DNA from: Anaerolineae bacterium | GTDB lineage: Bacteria; Chloroflexota; Anaerolineae; JAFGEY01 | Assembly (NCBI GenBank): GCA_016929775.1 | Contig: JAFGIE010000088.1 | Coordinates: 1 to 12,604, forward strand | Reading direction: 5' to 3' | DNA length: 12,604 nucleotides | Translations under genes and position numbers: made by a program | Notes under the pieces: generated by a model | Databases searched by the model: none | What the model was told of the DNA's origin: nothing | What the model saw: only the letters and a program-made list of their open reading frames with translations | Shown: positions 6,365 to 11,936 of the stretch, piece by piece | Position numbering within the stretch: the stretch's first letter is position 1 | Layout: the number at the start of each line of letters is the position of its first letter

Positions 6365-7756
6365 CTACACGCTCAACCCCTCTAGGAGCTGGCGGCGCGT
6401 CCAGGCGTTGAGGAGCGGATCGTCGATCGCCTCCATCCACGCCACCAGGCGCGCGCGCAGGCGCGCCAGCGAGGCGGCGGCAGCCGGATCGATTGCCAGG
6501 TTGTGCAGCTCGCCCGGGTCACGCTCCAGGTCGTACAGCTCGTCCTCTGCCGTCGCGTTCCACACGTACTTCCAGCGCCGGTCGCGGACCATGCGCTGGC
6601 TGTAGAGCCCGAACTGGTTGCCGTGGTACATGGAGAGGATGTCTACTCGACCATTGCCCCCTGAACCCATCAGCATGGGCAGCAGGCTGACGCCGCGGAA
6701 CGTGGGCGGCGCCGGCGCGCCGGCGACCTCGCACAGGGTCATCGCCAGGTCGATCGCGTGCGAGACAAACGCATCGCACGTCGTCCCTGCGCTGGCGGCG
6801 CCTGGCAGGCGCACGATCAGGGGCACGCGAACCACGTCCTCATAGAGCACCATGTGCTTGTCGAACATGCCGTGCCCACCGCACAGGTCCCCGTGGTCGG
6901 TGGTATAGACGACCATCGTATCCCCCGCCAGACCGAGGCGATCGAGCGCGTCCAGCAGGCGCCCGACCTGCGCGTCCAGCAGGCTGACCGTCCCCAGGTA
7001 GCGCGCCACCACGGGCGCCCACTCGGCCCACGTCCAGTCTGCCACGCCCCACGAACGCCGCTGCTGCGCCTGGGCGTATGGCTTGTGCGCCAGCGGATCG
7101 GGATAGCTAGGCCACGGCGCGATCGCGTCCGGCGCGTACATCGAGTAGTAGGGCTCGGGCAGCACGCTCGGCAGGTGCGGCTCGTGGGTGTCCCACTCGA
7201 TGAAAAAGGGTGCGTCCGCCGCTGCGCGCGCCTCCAGCAGATCGATCACCCGGTCTGCGCCCCATGCCAAGCGTGTCTGCGACGCCTGGGCGTGTGGGTC
7301 GAGCGCGCCCTCCCAGCTCACATCATCTGGCAGCGGCGGCACGCCCTGCGCCGCGCGCCACGCCCCATACGCGTGCGCCGAGACGTGGGTATCAAAGCCA
7401 TACGCCGCCGGGCCAAGGCGCGGGTGCACCTGCCATTTGCCCACGTGCGCCAGCCAGTACCCGGCGTCGCGCAGCGCCTGGGTGGTCGAAGGGAGCGACT
7501 CGCGCGCGGGCCACGGCGCCTCCGTGCCCCAGTTGGCGATCGCGCCGTGTTGGCACGACCACTGCCCGTGCATGAGGCAGTTGCGCGCAGGCACGCAGAC
7601 CGGGACCGGCGTGAACGCGGCAGAGAAATCGACCCCTACCGCGCAGAGACGGTCCATGTGAGGGGTCTGCACGAGGGGATGCCCGTGCGCGCCGAGGCAG
7701 TCGTAGCGGTGCTGGTCCGACTGGATCAGGAGCACGTTCGGCGGGCGGCGGGGCAT
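6365..7756 (-). CDS. Sulfatase family hydrolase with CxPxR formylglycine motif
   Basis: A 463-residue type I sulfatase predicted to hydrolyse sulfate esters. PVCVPARNCLMHG holds Cys54 of the C-x-P-x-R signature, the residue converted to formylglycine by a maturase. Metal and active-site positions are Asp14-Gln15 near the N-terminus, Lys107 in HVGKW, His191/His194 in DTHEPHLP, and Asp287-His288 in TTDHGD. Length suits the arylsulfatase/choline-sulfatase/iduronate-sulfatase group, and substrate cannot be fixed. No signal peptide is visible, so it appears cytoplasmic, unlike many polysaccharide sulfatases. The start has GAGGAGG at good spacing. The gene lies 38 nt after EcfT with no hairpin between, so the two are likely one transcript, suggesting action on the imported compound. 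No formylglycine maturase gene is in the window. Related phosphonate monoester hydrolases share the motif and remain possible. Confidence 0.87.
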   Translation of the reverse strand: MPRRPPNVLLIQSDQHRYDCLGAHGHPLVQTPHMDRLCAVGVDFSAAFTPVPVCVPARNCLMHGQWSCQHGAIANWGTEAPWPARESLPSTTQALRDAGYWLAHVGKWQVHPRLGPAAYGFDTHVSAHAYGAWRAAQGVPPLPDDVSWEGALDPHAQASQTRLAWGADRVIDLLEARAAADAPFFIEWDTHEPHLPSVLPEPYYSMYAPDAIAPWPSYPDPLAHKPYAQAQQRRSWGVADWTWAEWAPVVARYLGTVSLLDAQVGRLLDALDRLGLAGDTMVVYTTDHGDLCGGHGMFDKHMVLYEDVVRVPLIVRLPGAASAGTTCDAFVSHAIDLAMTLCEVAGAPAPPTFRGVSLLPMLMGSGGNGRVDILSMYHGNQFGLYSQRMVRDRRWKYVWNATAEDELYDLERDPGELHNLAIDPAAAASLARLRARLVAWMEAIDDPLLNAWTRRQLLEGLSV

Positions 7757-7794
7757 AGACGACCTCCTCGCGGGCGTGTGGGCTACGTCTCGCG

Positions 7795-8664
7795 CTAGCT
7801 AGCCCAGGCCAAGGCCCACGCCGGGACCCATGGCTTGCCCACGCCCAGGAGCCCCAGCGACAGCGAGACGGCGAACATCAGGACGCCGAACGCGATCAGG
7901 GCGACGTCGCGCCGCCGGTAGTGCAGCTCCTGGAGCCACGTACGCGGGGCGATGCCAAAAGCGCGCAGATCCATGGCGTCGATGATGTCCTCGCTGCCGG
8001 CGATGGCATAGATCGTGACCGGCACGATCAGGGGCGCCAGCTTGCGCACCTGCGCGATCAAGCCCCCGCGCAGCTTTTCGATCTCGTATCCCCGCGCGCG
8101 CTGTGCGTCCATGGTCAGCTGAAAGTCGCGTGCAAAGGTCGGGATGAAGCGCATGGTCAATTCCATGGCATACGCGATCTTGTCCGGGAGCCCCAATCCC
8201 CGGAACGTGATCCCGTACTGCGCCGGGTTGAGCGTGTAGGGGATCAGGACCGTCATGCTCGCCACGCCAAAGACGCGCGCCATCTGGCTGAGCGCAAAGA
8301 ACGTGCGCTCGACCGTGATCGTCAGCGTCGGGCGCCAACCCAGGATCGTGAACGGCGCGCGCAGGCTGGCGATGGTATGCTCGGTGTCATAGAACTCGAC
8401 CCCGCCCCTTCCGGTGAGAAAGGTGAGGAGCGTGAAAAAGAGGATAAAGCCGCCCATGAACAGCCACGCGCGCCGCATCTCGCGCCACCTGATCTTGGAG
8501 AGGGCGATCGCGGCTACCGCGATCGCCGCGAGCGGCGCCAGAAAGCGCAGATCCCAGAACATCAGGGAGGACGCCAGGAAGCAGGCGTAAAAGATGAGCC
8601 AAGCGCGCGGATCAAAGCGCTGGATCACCGAGTTCCGATCGCGATAGCGCCACGTGACCAGCAT
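7795..8664 (-). CDS. ecfT: ECF transporter transmembrane component EcfT
   Basis: A 289-residue CbiQ/EcfT-type membrane protein, the scaffold coupling the ATPases to the substrate-binding S component. Hydrophobic segments lie at about 22-37, 41-56, 67-84, 124-143 and 254-274. The coupling-helix motif is QRARGYE (Ala190-Arg191-Gly192). The second motif reads AMDLRAFG (230-237), a slight variation on the usual Ala-Arg-Gly pattern. The FRGLGLP and MELTMRFIP segments are also typical. Length is ordinary. The start has GGAAGG 5 nt upstream. A strong hairpin separates it from EcfS upstream, while only 38 nt separates it from the sulfatase downstream. Confidence 0.9.
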   Translation of the reverse strand: MLVTWRYRDRNSVIQRFDPRAWLIFYACFLASSLMFWDLRFLAPLAAIAVAAIALSKIRWREMRRAWLFMGGFILFFTLLTFLTGRGGVEFYDTEHTIASLRAPFTILGWRPTLTITVERTFFALSQMARVFGVASMTVLIPYTLNPAQYGITFRGLGLPDKIAYAMELTMRFIPTFARDFQLTMDAQRARGYEIEKLRGGLIAQVRKLAPLIVPVTIYAIAGSEDIIDAMDLRAFGIAPRTWLQELHYRRRDVALIAFGVLMFAVSLSLGLLGVGKPWVPAWALAWAS

Positions 8665-8722
8665 GGGTGCCTTCCACTCGCATACGGCGCCACACTCCCG
8701 ACCGGGATTGCGGCGCGACGGA

Positions 8723-8754
8723 GGTCGGGGCGCGCCCGGGCGCGCGCCCCGACC
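8723..8754 (-). terminator. Hairpin between EcfS and EcfT
   Basis: GGTCGGGGCGCGC (8723-8735) pairs perfectly with GCGCGCCCCGACC (8742-8754), a 13-bp GC stem with a 6-nt loop, 8 nt after the EcfS stop codon. Its placement inside the cluster suggests partial termination or a protected 3' end for the upstream message. No T run follows in the leftward direction. Confidence 0.55.
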
Positions 8755-8763
8755 CGTAGGCTG

Positions 8764-9696
8764 CTAGCGCCCAGTCTGCCGCTGCACGGCAGCGTAGGCG
8801 CCGACCAGCAGCGGGACCAAGATCGCGGCAAAGATCAGGTTCGGCCCGGCTGCTGGCAGGAACTCGCCGACGATCGCTACCGCCGGCGAAAAGCCGTTGA
8901 TCCAGATGTCCGAGATCGCAGCAAAGCCGATCCCGATCAGGTTGCCCAGCATGCTCCAGGTCACAGCTGCGCCGATGTTGTCGTCCTCTCTGAACGCCAG
9001 ACGGACGAGCACGATCAGGATCAGGCCGATCAGGGCCGAGAGACCGGCGAACCACGTGATCGGCGCATCGCCAAAGATGCCCTGTTCGGGCGCAAAGAAA
9101 AGCATGTTCTCCAGGCGGGGGTTCAGGGCGTAGAACAGCGTGCCCGCCGCCGCGAGGACGGCGCTGATGATCAGGGCCACGTTCATGCTCTTTTTCTTGT
9201 TCGCAAAGAGCACCGCCATGCCGGCGATCATGCCGATCAAGCCATTGCCCACGCTCCACTGCGGCGACAGGCCAAACCCGGTCAAGGCATCGCCGAACAT
9301 GTTGCCCACCGCGCCGGTAAAGAACCCAACCGTCGGGCCAAACGTGTACCCAAAGAACATCGGGATCGCGATCGCGGGCCGGAGCGCGACTTGGCTGACC
9401 GAGGGCACGGCAAAGACGGTGCCGTTAAAGAGATAAGAGAGCACGGCGTACAGTGCGGCGCCGATCGCCATGTACACCACCTCGCGGGTGCCCACATCCC
9501 ACGCGCCGCTGCCGCGCGTCAGGAGGTAGACCACGAACACGACCAGCAAGCCAATGCCCACGAACACAAAGCGCAGCAAGGCAGTCTCGTCGAGCCGGAG
9601 GCTCTCGTTGATCATCCCCCCGATCCACGCGATCAGCAGGAACACGACGAGCACAGCGACGAGCGCGACAATCACAGAGATCAGTCTACGGTTCAC
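8764..9696 (-). CDS. ECF transporter substrate-binding S component, enlarged
   Basis: A 310-residue integral membrane protein, predicted to bind the imported micronutrient and to associate with EcfT and the ATPase. The S-component core lies at about 69-190: TREVVYMAIGAALYA, then LRPAIAIPMFFG and GPTVGFFTGAVGNMFGD. Typical S proteins have six helices and about 170-220 residues. This one adds two N-terminal helices (about 5-26 and 40-60) and further helices at about 213-233, 243-263 and 284-303. The start is GTG at 9696, with GGAGG six nucleotides upstream; an in-frame ATG at 9732 lacks a site. The start overlaps the stop of a possible small upstream ORF. Substrate is not identifiable: no vitamin-specific family (RibU, ThiT, BioY, FolT, CbrT) is recognised. 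Confidence 0.85.
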   Translation of the reverse strand: MNRRLISVIVALVAVLVVFLLIAWIGGMINESLRLDETALLRFVFVGIGLLVVFVVYLLTRGSGAWDVGTREVVYMAIGAALYAVLSYLFNGTVFAVPSVSQVALRPAIAIPMFFGYTFGPTVGFFTGAVGNMFGDALTGFGLSPQWSVGNGLIGMIAGMAVLFANKKKSMNVALIISAVLAAAGTLFYALNPRLENMLFFAPEQGIFGDAPITWFAGLSALIGLILIVLVRLAFREDDNIGAAVTWSMLGNLIGIGFAAISDIWINGFSPAVAIVGEFLPAAGPNLIFAAILVPLLVGAYAAVQRQTGR

Positions 9697-9842
9697 AGAG
9701 CGCCTCCTTCCAGTGCACGGGTCCACGTCCATCGGATGGCAGCTTGGGCCACGTCATCCCGGTGCAAAGGCACGCCACGCGCGGCGTCTGCCTTCGGAGA
9801 CCGGCTTGACGCGGACGTCTCGTCCTCGTCGTCGATGCACAC
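9693..9842 (-). CDS. Possible small ORF translationally coupled to EcfS
   Basis: A frame of about 49 codons in the gap between EcfA and EcfS whose TGA stop overlaps the EcfS GTG start (CTGTGA). A strong AAAGGAGG (9843-9850) directly precedes it. From that site the candidate starts are GTG at 9842 (spacing 0, too close) or ATC at 9836 (ideal spacing, rare codon); a GTG further upstream in the same frame is also possible. The product begins with an acidic CIDDEDET and ends HRDDVAQAAIRWTWTRALEGGAL-like, soluble and unrelated to anything I recognise. Third-position GC is only moderate. The overlap and ribosome site argue for translation; the poor start spacing argues against. The frame could instead just serve to drive EcfS translation. 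Confidence 0.3.
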   Translation of the reverse strand: MCIDDEDETSASSRSPKADAARGVPLHRDDVAQAAIRWTWTRALEGGAL

Positions 9843-9884
9843 CTCCTTTCCGCACCCATCTGCTCGCCCCACGCGCCCCGAGGG

Positions 9885-9922
9885 GCTAGACGCGCCGCCT
9901 TGGCGGTGAGAGACGCGCTAGC
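9885..9922 (-). terminator. Hairpin overlapping the EcfA stop codon
   Basis: GCTAG (9885-9889) pairs with CTAGC (9918-9922) and CGCG (9891-9894) with CGCG (9914-9917), with A9890 bulged. Inside is CCGCC-TT-GGCGG (9895-9906). The EcfA stop (9918-9920) lies within the stem. It is weaker than the other 3' hairpins and may be unfolded by translating ribosomes. Confidence 0.35.
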
Positions 9923-11555
9923 GCGCCACGTGCGCCAACGCTTCCGCAGACATGAACTGGCCTGTCCGCGGCAGGTACGCCAGGTTGGCCTCGAGCAGCG
10001 TCGTCGGCACCAACCGACAGCGGCGCAGCAGATCGCGATCCGCCAGCACCTCGTGCGGTGCGCCCTGGGCGGCGATCGCGCCATCGGACATCAGGATCAC
10101 ACGGTTGGCATAGCAGATCGCCAGATCGAGGTCGTGGGTGATAAACAGGACCGCCTCAAAGCCCGGCATCTGCAAGATCGCGTCCATGAAGGCCATGTAA
10201 TTCGCATAGTCCTGGCCCGCCGTGGGCTCGTCCATGACCAGGATCTTGGAGCGCATGGCGAGGACGGCGGCGATGCTCACCCGCTTCTGCTGCCCGAACG
10301 AGAGCGCCAGCGGCGGATAGGTCTCCAGCCCTGCCAGGTTGACCGTCCCAACCGCGTGCGCCACGCCCGCCGCGATCGTCTCGTCGTCATAGCCCAGGTT
10401 CTTGGGCCCAAAAGCCAGTTCTTCCTGCACCGTCGGCGCAAAGAGCATGTGGCTCGGGCTCTGAAAGACATAGCCCAGCGTGCGCGCCACCTGGGCGACG
10501 CTGATCGCGTGCGTATCCTGTCCCTCGACCAGCACGCGCCCGGCGCGGGGCTTGAGCAACCCGATCGCGTGCTTGATCAGCGTGGTCTTGCCCGCGCCAT
10601 TCGGCCCGAGGAGCGCAATGATGTCGCCCTGGCGGATGGTCAAGCTGACGCCGTGGATCACCTCGGGCGCCTGCTCGTCGTAGCCAAAGGAGACGTCCTC
10701 GAACGCGACCAGCGGCGCGCGCCCGTTGGGACGGATGGCGGGAACGTAGGTGGGCGGCGGTTCTAGCGCCGCGCGGGCCATCACGACGGGCGCCGGCAGC
10801 TTGACCTGCCGGTGATCGACGACCTCCATCAGCCCGGCGGACGGACCCAGGTAGGCGATCCGCCCGTCGCGCATGTGGAGCACCCGGTCGGGCCGGATCG
10901 CGAGCGCGTCCTCGACGCGATGCTCGACCAGGCAGATGCTGATCCCCTCGTCCGCTAGACGGCGCATGAGCGCCAACGCCTCTTGCGCACTGGCGGGGTC
11001 GAGGCTCGCCAGCGGTTCGTCGAGCAACAGGACAGAGGGACGCATCGCCAGCACGCCGGCGAGGGCCACTTTTTGCTTCTCGCCCCCAGAGAGGGAAAAG
11101 GTCTCCCGGTCGCGCAGGTGCGCGATCTGCAGCCGTGCGAGCGCGGCGTCGACGCGGGCCCGGATCTCCGTTCGCGTGAGCCCCAGGTTCTCCAGCCCAA
11201 ACGCAACTTCGGCATACACCCGCGTGCCCAGGATCTGTCGCTCGGGATCCTGAAGCACCGTACCGACGATCTGTGAGATCTGGGCCAATGACTTGTGCGC
11301 CGTGTCCTCGCCCTCGAGCTGGACCGTGCCATCCAGGTCGCCCTTGTAACTGCGCGGGATCAGGCCATTGATGGCGCGGATGAGCGTCGTCTTGCCGCAC
11401 CCACTCGCCCCGGCAACGAGCAGCAGCTCGCCGCGCCCCAGCGTAAATGAGATGTCTTGCACGGCAGGCTCGGGGCGAGCACGATAGCGAAAGGTCAGGC
11501 CCTGGACGACCAGGGCGACTGTGGTCCGTCTTGCCTCGGTCAATGCACACCTCAT
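9918..11555 (-). CDS. Fused ECF transporter ATPase with two ABC domains (EcfA1-EcfA2)
   Basis: A 545-residue protein joining both energising ATPases of an ECF transporter. Domain 1 carries Walker A GASGCGKT (49-56), Q-loop Gln102 in LQDPERQI, signature LSGGE (155-159) and Walker B VLLLDEP (175-181). Domain 2 carries Walker A GPNGAGKT (317-324), signature LSFGQ (418-422) and Walker B ILVMDEP (438-444). Both nucleotide sites look complete; the LSFGQ variant is common in EcfA. Two separate genes are usual, but fusions occur. ATG at 11555 is chosen because it precedes the family start (VVQGLTFRYR) by 14 residues; it has no clear ribosome site, and TTG at 11543, preceded by AGGTG, is an alternative. 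The frame stays open to 11723, but the added sequence is not family-like. It heads the leftward cluster A, S, T, sulfatase. Confidence 0.9.
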   Translation of the reverse strand: MRCALTEARRTTVALVVQGLTFRYRARPEPAVQDISFTLGRGELLLVAGASGCGKTTLIRAINGLIPRSYKGDLDGTVQLEGEDTAHKSLAQISQIVGTVLQDPERQILGTRVYAEVAFGLENLGLTRTEIRARVDAALARLQIAHLRDRETFSLSGGEKQKVALAGVLAMRPSVLLLDEPLASLDPASAQEALALMRRLADEGISICLVEHRVEDALAIRPDRVLHMRDGRIAYLGPSAGLMEVVDHRQVKLPAPVVMARAALEPPPTYVPAIRPNGRAPLVAFEDVSFGYDEQAPEVIHGVSLTIRQGDIIALLGPNGAGKTTLIKHAIGLLKPRAGRVLVEGQDTHAISVAQVARTLGYVFQSPSHMLFAPTVQEELAFGPKNLGYDDETIAAGVAHAVGTVNLAGLETYPPLALSFGQQKRVSIAAVLAMRSKILVMDEPTAGQDYANYMAFMDAILQMPGFEAVLFITHDLDLAICYANRVILMSDGAIAAQGAPHEVLADRDLLRRCRLVPTTLLEANLAYLPRTGQFMSAEALAHVAR

Positions 11556-11624
11556 GTACGATAACCCACTGGGCGAGGAAAGGTTACCGGGTAGACGTCG
11601 CCCGTGCACCGGGCACGCTGCGCC

Positions 11625-11636
11625 ATTGTACACCCG
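11625..11636. repeat. 12-bp direct repeat, copy 1
   Basis: ATTGTACACCCG here is repeated exactly at 11725-11736, start to start 100 bp. Each copy contains a leftward TACAAT box. Confidence 0.8.
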
Positions 11637-11654
11637 TTGGCGCGGACCCGCCAA
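11625..11654 (-). promoter_or_regulatory. Candidate promoter of the ECF-sulfatase cluster
   Basis: Reading leftward, TTGGCG (11654 to 11649), an 18-bp spacer and TACAAT (11630 to 11625). The -10 matches at 5 of 6 and the -35 only at its TTG. It would start transcription near 11618, about 60 nt before the EcfA ATG. A second leftward TACAAT box exists exactly 100 bp upstream (11730 to 11725) but has no acceptable -35. Confidence 0.4.
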
Positions 11655-11724
11655 GTGCCCGCTGTCCCTCAGCAGGCGTTGAGCCCCGCCGGCGAGGTCG
11701 AGCGTGTGGGCAGACAGCGGCATG

Positions 11725-11736
11725 ATTGTACACCCG
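11725..11736. repeat. 12-bp direct repeat, copy 2
   Basis: Second exact copy of ATTGTACACCCG. Its GTACACCC part (11728-11735) is also mirrored by GGGTGTAC at 11766-11773, forming an inverted pair 38 bp apart. Confidence 0.8.
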
Positions 11737-11747
11737 CGGGAAAGGAC

Positions 11748-11776
11748 TTGACAAACGAGCAGTTAGGGTGTACCTT
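11748..11776 (+). promoter_or_regulatory. Candidate promoter of the terminal sulfatase-like gene
   Basis: A perfect TTGACA at 11748-11753 is followed, at 17-bp spacing, by TACCTT at 11771-11776, only 3 of 6 to the -10 consensus. The poor -10 suggests activator dependence or regulation. The GGGTGTAC element overlaps the -10. Transcription would start near 11783, leaving a leader of about 150 nt. Confidence 0.45.
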
Positions 11777-11782
11777 GTCTTC

Positions 11783-11936
11783 CGCTATCATCCGTCCGCA
11801 TGCGCTAGGAGAGGGGACAGGGCGGGGGTTCGACTTGCCCCGACGCTCTGCCACGCCCAGGCGGGAGCCAACCCGCACCCACGCGTGCGGGCAAGACGCA
11901 CCCTATGCACGGCATGCCCGGACCAAAGGAGGACAC
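11783..11936 (+). other. Leader with competing hairpins before the sulfatase-like gene
   Basis: GCGGG (11861-11865) can pair with CCCGC (11872-11876), or CCCGCAC (11872-11878) can pair with GTGCGGG (11885-11891); the two exclude each other. CTTGCCC (11834-11840) also matches GGGCAAG (11889-11895). CGGGG/CCCCG (11823-11827, 11838-11842) forms another small hairpin. None ends in a T run, so any control would more likely act on translation or stability. Confidence 0.25.

Larger units (their letters stand above)
11556..11936. other. Divergent regulatory region between EcfA and the sulfatase-like gene
   Basis: A 381-nt gap holding promoters for both directions and three copies of GGGTGTAC or its complement: GTACACCC at 11628-11635, the same at 11728-11735, and GGGTGTAC at 11766-11773. 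It also holds a rightward leader with competing hairpins. No plausible coding frame with a ribosome site was seen inside it. Confidence 0.5.

Noticed and set aside
7921..9909. A 662-codon open frame on the plus strand antisense to EcfT and EcfS
   Set aside because: Low-complexity, Arg/Asp/His/Gln-rich product without family resemblance. It is explained by GC-rich codon use of the real minus-strand genes, which have clear family motifs and ribosome sites.
9686..10084. 132-codon minus-strand frame across the EcfA-EcfS junction
   Set aside because: It overlaps both real genes out of frame, with Arg/Cys/Trp-rich composition typical of a shadow and low third-position GC in the gap.
11556..11723. 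Upstream extension of EcfA to an ATG at 11723
   Set aside because: The extra 56 residues are unlike any ABC N-terminus and would cover the promoter-like elements; the ABC fold begins shortly after 11555.
11821..11845. GGTTCGAC-like T-loop suggesting a tRNA
   Set aside because: The flanking bases do not form a 5-bp T stem, and no D arm, anticodon arm or acceptor pairing could be found around it.
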